From a virus, in IMG/VR virus record IMGVR_UViG_3300046703_000092, positions 1 to 42,230 of that record: DNA of 42,230 bases. One strand, written 5' to 3'. Below, piece by piece: positions 22,346 through 29,107 of this stretch. The stretch's first letter is position 1, and the number at the start of each line of letters is the position of its first letter. Under the pieces are notes generated by a model. That model searched no databases, was not told the DNA's origin, and was given only the letters and a program-made list of their open reading frames with translations. The position numbers were made by a program, and so were the translations under genes.

Positions 22346-23463
22346 GCCGCAGCCTCCAGGAGCTCGCGCCCGAGCGCGACGAGCGGCTCGGCGTCCGGGT
22401 CGGCCGCGAAGTAGGCGGAGAGTGCCTCGAGCGGGCCGAGGGACTCGGACAGTCCGCCGGCGATCTCCGGGGCATCGGGGCGGAGCCGGGTGATTGAGAC
22501 GACGTCCCAGGCGCCCGCGAGCTCCATCGCCTTGTGGATGTCGTCTCCGGACACGCCGGGGTCGACGTTGATCGCGCGCACGACCGCGTCCTCGACGTCA
22601 GGGAACCCCGCGGCCTCGAGCGCGTAGTCGACCGTCACGAACCGCCGCGCTGGCGTCTCGACGAACTGCATCGTCGTGGCATTGCCGACGTCGACGACCA
22701 TGTAGCCCTTGCGCTGATTGGCTTCGCCGAAGTCCGTCCGGTAGGGCGACCCCGCGTAGGCGATCAGCGGGTGTTCGGAGATCACCTGGTGCTTGTGGTA
22801 GTGGCCGGCGACGATCGCGTCGAACCCGATCGCGCCGAGTGCGCCCGAGTCGATCACGAGGCTCTTGTCGCCCAGGAATGCCGCCTGGCTGTCGCTCATG
22901 AGACCGCCGGAAAGCCCCTGATGGACCACGAGGACCTGATGCGGCAGGACGTCGCTCGCCTGGACGTAGAGACGCCGGGCTTCGAACAGGAACTGCTTGG
23001 CCAGCTCCTCGAGGATCTTGGATTCGGGCAGCTTCTCCATGCCCGGCCGGGCCCGCAGCCAATGCCTGTCGGCGTAGGGAAGCACCGCCACCGCGACGTC
23101 GCCGACGACCACGATCCCCTGGTGCGTGAAGCCGTGCCACCCCGGCCGCCCACGGGCGAGCACATCGACGATCGAACGGTCGTTGCGCTCGCCGTCGTGA
23201 TTGCCTCGAGCGAGGACCGTTGGGCCGCCGAAGGCGTCGAGCGCCTCGCCGATCTGGGCCACGCGCCAAGGCGCGGGATGGCGGAACTCGGTCAGGTCGC
23301 CGGCGACGATCAGGGCGTCGCAGCCGCGCTCGCGCGCATCGTTGGCGACCCACCGGACCATCGCGACGGTGTCCACCCAACGGGCGTTCAAGCCCGTCGC
23401 GGCGTCGATCTTCGAGCCGAAGTCGTCGCAGTGCGGATCCGCCAGGACGGCCAGGCGCGTCAT
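22342..23463 (-). CDS. sbcD: SbcD/Mre11-type nuclease
   Basis: A 373-residue calcineurin-like phosphoesterase with all five metal-binding blocks: Asp9 and His11 in LADPHCDDF, Asp56 in VAGDLTEF, Asn88/His89 in RGNHDGE, the VVHQGLSGG block, and GHYHKHQ. The C-terminal 150 residues form the capping domain and the SbcC-binding part. It is the nuclease partner of SbcC and probably trims DNA ends for phage recombination. Start ATG at 23463, overlapping the previous stop. Length is near the usual 380-400. Confidence 0.93.
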   Translation of the reverse strand: MTRLAVLADPHCDDFGSKIDAATGLNARWVDTVAMVRWVANDARERGCDALIVAGDLTEFRHPAPWRVAQIGEALDAFGGPTVLARGNHDGERNDRSIVDVLARGRPGWHGFTHQGIVVVGDVAVAVLPYADRHWLRARPGMEKLPESKILEELAKQFLFEARRLYVQASDVLPHQVLVVHQGLSGGLMSDSQAAFLGDKSLVIDSGALGAIGFDAIVAGHYHKHQVISEHPLIAYAGSPYRTDFGEANQRKGYMVVDVGNATTMQFVETPARRFVTVDYALEAAGFPDVEDAVVRAINVDPGVSGDDIHKAMELAGAWDVVSITRLRPDAPEIAGGLSESLGPLEALSAYFAADPDAEPLVALGRELLEAAA

Positions 23464-23789
23464 CGGCCGAACACTTCCGCGGTCTCGCCTGGCGGCCCGT
23501 CGAACCAGGTGGGCTCGCCCTCGGCGAGCCGCTCGTGTCGGATCTCGGCCGCGGACGGCGCCATGGGCCAGGGGCCCTCTTCGGCCGCCTTGACGACGTA
23601 GCAGGCGCCTCGGAACCGGCCGCCCTCGCACTCGCAGGTGAGCTCGCCGACGCGGCGGAGCTCGTCCCGGACGCGGAAGTCGCCGGCCTCGATCGGATGA
23701 ACGAAGTGGTAGCGGGTGCCGTCCTTCGAGAGCGCCAGCCAGGTCCGGCGCGCCGGATCCGCGAAGGCGAACACGACGGGCGGGGTCAT
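23460..23789 (-). CDS. Small protein with SWIM-like Cys motif
   Basis: A 109-residue protein with WLALSKDGTRYHFVHP at the N-terminus and a central LTCECEGGRFRGACYVVKA. CxC followed by Cys recalls SWIM zinc fingers (CxCx-CxH), but the last His is missing here, so the match is partial. It is encoded directly upstream of sbcD with 4-bp overlaps. A nucleic-acid-binding accessory role is possible. Confidence 0.55.
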   Translation of the reverse strand: MTPPVVFAFADPARRTWLALSKDGTRYHFVHPIEAGDFRVRDELRRVGELTCECEGGRFRGACYVVKAAEEGPWPMAPSAAEIRHERLAEGEPTWFDGPPGETAEVFGR

Positions 23790-23998
23790 CGCCGGGACCG
23801 ATCGAGCGCCTGGAGGACCTCGCCGCGATCGAGGTAGTCGCCGTTCGGGGAACCGTCCATTCCGTCTTCGCGCCACTCGTACCGACGGAGCGCGTTGATG
23901 GCATCCAGGAGGTCCTCGCGGACCTCCTCTTCGATCTTCTCGACGGCGTCCGAGAGGTTGTCGACGGCGTCTTTGCCGGCTTCGGTCAGGATGGTCAT
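23786..23998 (-). CDS. Small acidic helical protein
   Basis: A 70-residue protein, helical throughout (DAVDNLSDAVEKIEEEVRED, LLDAINALRRYEW), with an acidic first half. The C-terminus (GDYLDRGEVLQALDRSRR) is amphipathic. No known family. It sits between a possible annealing protein and sbcD, coupled at both ends. It could be a protein-protein interaction module. Confidence 0.55.
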   Translation of the reverse strand: MTILTEAGKDAVDNLSDAVEKIEEEVREDLLDAINALRRYEWREDGMDGSPNGDYLDRGEVLQALDRSRR

Positions 23999-25080
23999 CC
24001 CGCCTGCGCCCCTGCCACGAGCTCGCGCCACAGGTCGGCGAACTCGGCGTCGACCGACGCCTCGATGAGCGCCTGCGCTTGGGAGCCGAGGAAGTCGGCC
24101 CGGCCGTGGACCCCGAAGATGATCCGGAGGCCGGCATCGGTCTCCGGCCTGCCGATCCTGCTGGCGACGAAGATCTCGGCCAGCTTCTGCAGCTGGGGCG
24201 CGGTCGCGGGCCCGACCATGCCGGAGCTCGCGGCCTTCTCGCGGAGGACCGCGGCCAGGCGCATGGCCGGCGTCTGCGTCGACGCCGCTGCCTCGGCCGC
24301 AGGCGCCGCATCGAACCAGGAGGGCGCGGGGTCGGTGTTCTCGACCTCCTGTGCCTGGCCGTCGACGGTGTCGTCGTCGTCCTCGGGAGCCTCGCGGCCC
24401 TCGATGACCTGGCCGGCCGCGATCTGTGGCGCGGCCGCGGGCCCGTAGAGCTGCGAGACCGTCCCGGCCATCACGTCGATGACCCGGGCGCGGATCTCGG
24501 GGTGGTTCATGTTCGGGGCGAAGGAGATGACCGCGAACGGGCGGGCGAGCTCCGTGGCCGGGTAGCTGCCGCGCAGCGAGAGAAGCGCCCGGAGGGCGCG
24601 GTTGCGCGCCCGGGTGGCCGTGTGCTCGTAGAGGAAGCCCGCGAACTTGCCGCGCTGCGCGGGGCTCGCCCAGGTCATCCGCCCCATGTCGACCCACTTC
24701 GATCCGGGCACCCGCTGGCGCTGGCCGGTAGGCAGCGTCATCTCGGCGTAGACGGTGACGCCGCAGACATTCGGGTCCTTCCCATCGTCGACGCGGCGCT
24801 CGTCGAAGAAGCTCACGCCGGCCGCGGTGGCGAGCTTCGCGAGGCCACGGGCGGTCGGGGCGTTGTGCCCGGCCTTCATGTCGTTCGAGTGGTAGACGTC
24901 GCCGCCATCGGGGCTCGGGTCGAGGCGCACGATCTGGACGACAGGGACCATGAGGTCCGAGGGGACCCGGACCGTCTCTGTCGGAATGAGCCGGTTGTAG
25001 GCGTTCACCGGGAACGCGTCGAGGTTGTAGGCGATCCCGGCGTCGGGGGCGAGGACAAGGGCTGTTTCCTGGTTGCTCAC
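23995..25080 (-). CDS. Possible phage recombination protein (ssDNA-annealing type)
   Basis: A 361-residue protein. The N-terminal 230 residues form a compact domain: AFPVNAYNRLIPTETVRVPS, SKWVDMGRMTWASPAQR, then TRARNRALRALLSLRGSY and ELARPFAVISFAPNMN. The RNRALRALL-type helix followed by YxxxELARPF resembles blocks I remember from annealing-protein-like phage families. An acidic linker (DDDDTVDGQAQEVE) leads to a helical C-terminal domain (LQKLAEIFVASRIGRP) that may bind partners. It sits next to sbcCD, as annealases often do. The family name is not certain. GTG start. Confidence 0.45.
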   Translation of the reverse strand: MSNQETALVLAPDAGIAYNLDAFPVNAYNRLIPTETVRVPSDLMVPVVQIVRLDPSPDGGDVYHSNDMKAGHNAPTARGLAKLATAAGVSFFDERRVDDGKDPNVCGVTVYAEMTLPTGQRQRVPGSKWVDMGRMTWASPAQRGKFAGFLYEHTATRARNRALRALLSLRGSYPATELARPFAVISFAPNMNHPEIRARVIDVMAGTVSQLYGPAAAPQIAAGQVIEGREAPEDDDDTVDGQAQEVENTDPAPSWFDAAPAAEAAASTQTPAMRLAAVLREKAASSGMVGPATAPQLQKLAEIFVASRIGRPETDAGLRIIFGVHGRADFLGSQAQALIEASVDAEFADLWRELVAGAQAG

Positions 25081-25286
25081 GATGCCGCCTCGCAGTCCGC
25101 GCACCGGCCGTAGAGGTTGTCCAGGTCGGCGGGCCCACCGCAGCGGGGGCAGGCGAGCTCGGGCGTCTCCATCGAGGGCTCGGGCGAGTCGACCGGCGCC
25201 GCGGTACCGGTCCAGTAGCCTGGCCGGCTTGAAGGGCCGACTTGGGCGATGGCGCCCGAGGTCGGCATGAACCCGCTGCTCTCCAT
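25077..25286 (-). CDS. Small zinc-ribbon protein
   Basis: A 69-residue protein, disordered at the N-terminus and ending with a zinc ribbon: CPRCGGPADLDNLYGRCADC. The ATG at 25286 is chosen because it has a strong AGGAG six nucleotides upstream. A longer start at 25310 has no such site. A 39-nt gap separates it from the previous gene, one of few real gaps in the early region. Confidence 0.65.
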   Translation of the reverse strand: MESSGFMPTSGAIAQVGPSSRPGYWTGTAAPVDSPEPSMETPELACPRCGGPADLDNLYGRCADCEAAS

Positions 25287-25325
25287 GTGCGTCTCCTCTT
25301 GCCCGGCCACCCGGCCGGCGTGCTG

Positions 25326-25862
25326 CTAGAACCAGAGCTCGTCGGTTAGCGTCAGCGGCTCGGCGAGACCCGCCAGGAGCCCGGGATTTGCCCTTTTCGC
25401 CAACGCAGAGCCGCGATCAGGTGCTGGGTGCCTCTTTGCTCGACTGGCCGCCATCGCGTCCTTCTGCGTTGGCGACGCCTCAGCCCGGAACCAGTCCGCG
25501 AGGCCCATCGGCAGGTAGCAGCCCGAGCAGTAGAAGTGCGCCGCCTCGGGTCGCCCGCAGTCCGGGCACCGCTGCGACAGGTGCCCCTCGAGGGCGGTCA
25601 GCTCCTCAGCCGTGACCGGCGTGTGGCGCTGCGCCGCGATGAACGCGACGCGCTCCGCCTCGCTCATCTCCACGCGGTTGGCCGGGATGGGATCGGGGCT
25701 CTCGAGGAGCGCAGGCGGGCCCTCGGGTTCGCCTCTGCGTCGGTCCCCCTGCCGGGTCGCCGCCGTTGCGTTTCCGTGTCCTGCGCTCCTCGAGAGCGGC
25801 GATGCAGCAGTCCGGGAGATTCGCCGGGTCACGCGAGTGGCGGCGCGACGGCGGGGCGTCAC
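25326..25862 (-). CDS. Protein with C-terminal zinc ribbon
   Basis: Up to 178 residues. The certain part starts at MSEAERVAFIAAQRH (ATG 25667) and includes a zinc ribbon RCPDCGRPEAAHFYCSGCYL, with a helical C-terminus. A GTG at 25862, overlapping the previous stop as GTGA, would add 65 Arg-rich residues. That coupling pattern is usual here, but the extension has poor complexity, so the start is uncertain. Function unknown, perhaps nucleic-acid binding. Confidence 0.55.
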   Translation of the reverse strand: MTPRRRAATRVTRRISRTAASPLSRSAGHGNATAATRQGDRRRGEPEGPPALLESPDPIPANRVEMSEAERVAFIAAQRHTPVTAEELTALEGHLSQRCPDCGRPEAAHFYCSGCYLPMGLADWFRAEASPTQKDAMAASRAKRHPAPDRGSALAKRANPGLLAGLAEPLTLTDELWF

Positions 25863-26038
25863 GGCGCGTAGACCTTCACCGGCAGCCGGCGCTCTTCGGC
25901 ACGCTTGACCCACTCGGGCCGGTCGTCGCCCTTGCGGCACGCCTCGCAATTCCCGAGCACGATCCCGAGGCGCACGTGGTGCTCGTGGACGCGCTCGGCC
26001 CACGACTTGGCGGGGGCGGGGCTAGGCAGCGCGGCCAT
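25859..26038 (-). CDS. Small early protein, CxxC
   Basis: A 59-residue protein (MAALPSPAPAKSWAERVHEH at the start). It holds GNCEACRKGDDRPEWVKRAE, which fits a small zinc or HNH-remnant fold, with HEHHVRLGIVLG just before it. It overlaps the previous gene by 17 bp and the next by 4 bp. The short length, correct overlaps and GC-rich third positions support it as real. Confidence 0.55.
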   Translation of the reverse strand: MAALPSPAPAKSWAERVHEHHVRLGIVLGNCEACRKGDDRPEWVKRAEERRLPVKVYAP

Positions 26039-26273
26039 GGCCAGGCTCCAAGATCCCGTCGGCGCAGCCCGCGCTCACGCGCCCGGCCATGCGCTTCGCG
26101 ATCCGATCGGCGACCTTCAGGAGCTGGTCGAGCGCCTTGGCATCGGAGAGCTGCCCCCAGTCGCCGGAGCCGAGGGCCGCTTCCCAAAGGGGGGCGGCAG
26201 CGCGGCGGCGGAGCTCGCGCACGCCGACCTGGAACTCGACGGCGGCTTCGTCGACGGCGAGATGGCGGGCCAT
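26022..26273 (-). CDS. Small helical early protein
   Basis: An 83-residue protein with helices VEFQVGVRELRRRAAAPLWE and ALDQLLKVADRIAKRMAG. The helix content recalls small phage proteins that bind other regulators, but there is no clear motif. The ATG shares a base with the previous stop. It is the second gene of the leftward early operon. Confidence 0.5.
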   Translation of the reverse strand: MARHLAVDEAAVEFQVGVRELRRRAAAPLWEAALGSGDWGQLSDAKALDQLLKVADRIAKRMAGRVSAGCADGILEPGHGRAA

Positions 26274-26494
26274 CAGGCGGCCCGGCCCTGCCGGCGGGCG
26301 GGGATGCCGCACCGCTCGAGCCAGCGGGAGACGGTGCCCTTCGTGACGCCGAGCTCGGCGCCCACTGCGTCGACCGTCAGGCCCCTGGTTACGTACAGCT
26401 CGGTGAGGAGCTCGTTGATGGGCTTCCCGTGCGCCGCCTCGAGGACCTGCATCTCGCGGGTCCGGATCAGGGTTCGCGACACCTGGATGGTCAT
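26273..26494 (-). CDS. HTH protein, first gene of the leftward early operon
   Basis: A 73-residue protein with a helix-turn-helix in the C-terminal half: LTVDAVGAELGVTKGTVSRW followed by LERCGIPARR. The first half is helical (REMQVLEAAHGKPINELLTE). It is the first gene after the strong leftward promoter, in the position of a Cro-type regulator. A GGAGG lies 4 nt before the ATG at 26494. It may compete with the divergently encoded repressor. Confidence 0.75.
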   Translation of the reverse strand: MTIQVSRTLIRTREMQVLEAAHGKPINELLTELYVTRGLTVDAVGAELGVTKGTVSRWLERCGIPARRQGRAA

Positions 26495-26507
26495 CAATCC
26501 TCCGACG

Positions 26508-26522
26508 GCAACTTGTTGTTGC
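26508..26522. promoter_or_regulatory. Operator-like dyad O1
   Basis: GCAAC and GTTGC are separated by TTGTT. It contains AACTTGTTG, which recurs at 26583-26591. It lies between the leftward -10 and the first early gene, within the transcribed leader, a place where repressor or Cro-type binding would block the operon. Confidence 0.5.
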
Positions 26523-26530
26523 TAGGGGGG

Positions 26531-26560
26531 ATTGTCGCGCTAGGATGCTGTAGTTGTCAA
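26531..26560 (-). promoter_or_regulatory. Leftward early promoter
   Basis: On the minus strand, consensus TTGACA at 26560-26555 is followed by an 18-bp spacer and GACAAT at 26536-26531 (four of six consensus bases). The first leftward gene (HTH protein) starts about 37 nt further. This is one of the two best promoter matches I find in the window. Confidence 0.65.
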
Positions 26561-26582
26561 GGGGGAAACTTCACGGTACTGG
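26554..26582 (+). promoter_or_regulatory. Rightward repressor promoter, overlapping the leftward one
   Basis: TTGTCA at 26554-26559 is a good -35. TACTGG at 26577-26582, after 17 bp, is a weak -10. It would start transcripts close to the repressor ATG at 26616, leaving a leader of about 25 nt. Its -35 overlaps the opposite strand's TTGACA, so the two promoters exclude each other, as in lysis-lysogeny switches. Confidence 0.45.
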
Positions 26583-26592
26583 AACTTGTTGC
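26582..26592. promoter_or_regulatory. Operator-like site O2
   Basis: GAACTTGTTGC repeats the AACTTGTTG core of O1 and directly abuts the rightward -10. O1 and O2 flank the divergent promoters about 73 bp apart (about seven helical turns), which would allow a dimer pair or loop by the repressor. Confidence 0.45.
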
Positions 26593-26615
26593 CCATTCGG
26601 CCACACCTTGTGGTT

Positions 26616-26996
26616 ATGACCACCGATCCCGCGCTCGAGCAACGACGCCGCGGCTTCTGGCTGCGCATTGCGCGCGAGCGCGCCAATCTCTCCCAGGAGG
26701 ACGCCGCCAAGCAGATCGGCCTCTCGGGGAAGTCGAAGTCGACGATGTCGGCATGGGAGGCGGGGACCCGTGAGATCCCGGCGTCGAAGCTCGCGGCGCT
26801 CGCGCGGCTCTACGCAGTCCCGGTGGAGCGCTTCATGGAGCCCGCGCCGGCCGCGTTCGAGGCGATCGACGAATGGCTCAATGCGACGGTGATTGCGGCA
26901 TCAGCTCTTGAGCGCGCGGATTGGGCGCGGGCGGAGGAAGCTGGCCAAGGGCCTGGAGACGAGCCCGCCGCTGGGCTCGGTAGACGCTCAGCATGA
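26616..26996 (+). CDS. XRE-family repressor (Cro/CI type)
   Basis: A 126-residue protein with an N-terminal XRE helix-turn-helix at residues 14-73: LRIARERANLSQEDAAKQIG, then LSGKSKSTMSAWEAGTREIP and SKLAALARLYAVPVERF. The rest (AAFEAIDEWLNATVIAAS) is short, with no peptidase domain of the LexA/CI type, so autocleavage is unlikely. It is transcribed divergently from the early operon and is the probable lysogeny repressor acting on O1/O2. Third-codon GC falls after about residue 88, where a minus-strand gene overlaps its 3' end. Confidence 0.85.
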   Translation: MTTDPALEQRRRGFWLRIARERANLSQEDAAKQIGLSGKSKSTMSAWEAGTREIPASKLAALARLYAVPVERFMEPAPAAFEAIDEWLNATVIAASALERADWARAEEAGQGPGDEPAAGLGRRSA

Positions 26997-27057
26997 GCTC
27001 GGAGAGGATCGCTTCGAGGACCCGTGGATCCGTGACGGGCTGCGCGCGTTCGACCAT
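26878..27057 (-). CDS. Possible small protein antisense to the repressor 3' end
   Basis: A 59-residue frame, MVERAQPVTDPRVLEAILSE, then LMLSVYRAQRRARLQALGQL and a proline-rich tail. GC-rich third positions in its first two thirds exceed those of the overlapping repressor strand. A GAGGGGTGG ribosome binding site precedes the ATG. It overlaps the repressor tail to tail by 119 bp. If expressed, its transcript would be antisense to the repressor message. Coding status needs expression data. Confidence 0.4.
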   Translation of the reverse strand: MVERAQPVTDPRVLEAILSELMLSVYRAQRRARLQALGQLPPPAPNPRAQELMPQSPSH

Positions 27058-27138
27058 GAGACCACCCCTCAGCAGCGACGGCGGATTGGGCCGGCCGGCG
27101 CCGGGGGTATGCCCGGTCGAGCGGTACAGCATGCTCCA

Positions 27139-27924
27139 ATGCAAACGGACGCTCTAGGGGAGTTGTCCACCGGGGATGCACCGGCGCCTATCAGCGGCGC
27201 GCGGACGCAACGGATCCGCTGGGCCGTCCCGCGCGTGCTCGCGGGCGTCCTGCTGATCGTGGCCGCGTGGGAGTGCGTGCTCCTGCTCCAGTGGCTCGAC
27301 GGCCGGTGGGGCACCTCGCCCGGCTCCGATTTCCCGTGGCTCCGCGACGTTGGCCGCCGCTGGCTCGACACCGGGTCGTTCTATCTCCCCAGCCAGCTCG
27401 CCGGGCCATATGAGATCGTCAAGATGCGCGATGTTCTCTACCCGCCGACCGCGCTGTACCTCTTCGTCCCGTTCGTGTGGCTGCCCGCGATCCTCTGGTG
27501 GATCATCCCGCTCGGGACGCTCGGCTATGCGTTCCGGCGCTGGCGACCCACCGCATGGACGTGGCCGCTGCTCGCCTTCGGCCTCGTGTGGCCCCAGACG
27601 CAGGGCGCGATCCTGCTGGGCAGCACCGACATGTGGATCGCGGCGGCGATCGCAGGCGGCTTCCTGTGGGGCTGGCCTGCCGCGATCGTGGCCCTCAAGC
27701 CGTCATTCCTGCCGCTGGCCCTCGCCGGGGCGCCGCGTCGGCTCTGGTGGGCGGGCTGGGCTGTCATGGCGCTCATCAGCCTGCCCCTGCTCCCGCTCTG
27801 GGCAGACTACCTCGTGACGCTGCGGAACTCGGGCATCCCCTGGACCTACTCGCTCCTCAATCTGCCCTTGCCGCTCATGCCGGTCATGGCGTGGGCCGGG
27901 AGGACGCGCGAGCGCCGCGCCTAG
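27139..27924 (+). CDS. GT-C-type polytopic membrane protein (DUF2029/GT87-like)
   Basis: A 261-residue protein with about seven or eight transmembrane helices, starting at VLAGVLLIVAAWECVLLL. Features recalling GT-C glycosyltransferases are SDFPWLRDVGRRWLDTGSFY in the first loop, where the catalytic Asp is expected, VLYPPTALYLFVPFVWLP, and WPAAIVALKPSFLPLALA. GT-C enzymes use polyprenyl-phosphate sugars outside the membrane. A prophage copy could alter host surface glycans (conversion or superinfection exclusion). It is shorter than usual GT87 proteins (about 400 residues), so it may be truncated or specialised. Alternative start ATG at 27109. Confidence 0.6.
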   Translation: MQTDALGELSTGDAPAPISGARTQRIRWAVPRVLAGVLLIVAAWECVLLLQWLDGRWGTSPGSDFPWLRDVGRRWLDTGSFYLPSQLAGPYEIVKMRDVLYPPTALYLFVPFVWLPAILWWIIPLGTLGYAFRRWRPTAWTWPLLAFGLVWPQTQGAILLGSTDMWIAAAIAGGFLWGWPAAIVALKPSFLPLALAGAPRRLWWAGWAVMALISLPLLPLWADYLVTLRNSGIPWTYSLLNLPLPLMPVMAWAGRTRERRA

Positions 27925-28619
27925 AGCACCGCCGCGCGCGCGACGTGGCCGCGGAGCGCGATCGAGCGTGGCCAGAGCAGGAATGCCCTGATGCCCTCCG
28001 TGTCGTCCAAGAGGTTGATGTACCCCGGGACCGCGGCGCCGCTCGTGCCCGGAATATACGGCGACGCCCATGTGGCGGACAGCGACCAGTAGCGATGAAA
28101 GACCTCGGCGTCCGGGATCGGGACGACCGAAAAGCCGAGAGTGAGGAGATTGGCTCCGAAGTCCGCGCTCGAGACGATCTCCGTCCACGCGGCGCCATCG
28201 TCGGAGACCTCGATCGAGAGATAGCCCCAACTCCGGCACATCACCCCAACGGCGCAAAGCGGCGGGTAGTAGGCCCCGAGGTCATAGATCCACCGCGCCT
28301 TGATGGTTTGCCCGTTCCACCAGGCGGACGCTCCGGCGACTCCGAAGTCCGAACCGTTGTTGGGCGTGCCGTAGATCGGCTGCGACCCCCAGGGCACTCC
28401 CCACCCGACGATCGAGGGAGGGACCCCGGGAGCGGCGATCGAGAACTCCGCGAACAGACCAGCAGGCGAGGCTGCCGGAGCATAGCCATAGACGTAGCGG
28501 AAGGGCTGCGTGACCGTCCCGCCGAGGATGTCGACCGGGAAGTCGCCGACGATGTTCGGCCAGTCGCGACAGGCGCCGAGGATCACTCGGCGGCTCGCCG
28601 AGATCGTCGCCTCCGTCAC
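27921..28619 (-). CDS. Tail-tip protein with discoidin-like domain, receptor-binding candidate
   Basis: A 232-residue protein. Beta-rich, with aromatic patches (QPFRYVYGYAPAASPAGLFA, TIKARWIYDLGAYYPPLC). The segment YLSIEVSDDGAAWTEIVSS resembles the end strand of F5/8 type C (discoidin-like) sugar-binding domains. It is the last gene of the leftward tail series. Its stop is the CTA complementary to the TAG of the convergent membrane-protein gene, so both use one CTAG. Receptor or carbohydrate binding is inferred. Confidence 0.55.
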   Translation of the reverse strand: MTEATISASRRVILGACRDWPNIVGDFPVDILGGTVTQPFRYVYGYAPAASPAGLFAEFSIAAPGVPPSIVGWGVPWGSQPIYGTPNNGSDFGVAGASAWWNGQTIKARWIYDLGAYYPPLCAVGVMCRSWGYLSIEVSDDGAAWTEIVSSADFGANLLTLGFSVVPIPDAEVFHRYWSLSATWASPYIPGTSGAAVPGYINLLDDTEGIRAFLLWPRSIALRGHVARAAVL

Positions 28620-29107
28620 GGCTTGTACTTCCTCGTCACGGTGACGAGGAAGCCGACCAGCGCGTTCGGAGCCGCTGGTGCCTTCACGACGCGCGTCACG
28701 ACGACCGGGTTGGAGATCGCCTCGTCATACGTCGTCGGCGTCACTCCATCCTGGAACGTCCAGCCCGGCGGAGGCACCCAGAGCATCCGGAATGCCTGCA
28801 GCAACGGGTCGACGCGGTGCTGCGTGATCCGGCATCGCCAGTACCAGAGGGAGAGTCCCTCGGGCGAGAGCATGTCGGCGGAGTAGGTCCGGCCGGCGTC
28901 CGTCCCGGTCGCCGGCGAGAACCCGATGTCGCCGGAATACTGGTCGTCGATCAGAGTCCGCGAGCGGATCGTGAACGGCTTGGGCTTGGGCTTGTTGACG
29001 ACGGCGACGACCTTCTTGACCTTCGCCGCCTGGACCGGGTCGGGGGCGCGCGGGGCCGGCGCGAGGCGCGCGGCCATCCGCGTCCGGGGCTCGTTCACGG
29101 CAGCCAT
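28616..29107 (-). CDS. Tail-tip protein of unknown function
   Basis: A 163-residue protein. It starts with a basic/proline-rich region (KVKKVVAVVNKPKPKPF) followed by a beta-rich domain (SLWYWRCRITQHRVDPLLQA, PVVVTRVVKAPAAPNALVGF). The basic linker then beta domain suggests a small baseplate or fibre component. It overlaps the large hub-like gene upstream by 13 bp and the receptor-binding candidate downstream by 4 bp. Confidence 0.55.
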   Translation of the reverse strand: MAAVNEPRTRMAARLAPAPRAPDPVQAAKVKKVVAVVNKPKPKPFTIRSRTLIDDQYSGDIGFSPATGTDAGRTYSADMLSPEGLSLWYWRCRITQHRVDPLLQAFRMLWVPPPGWTFQDGVTPTTYDEAISNPVVVTRVVKAPAAPNALVGFLVTVTRKYKP

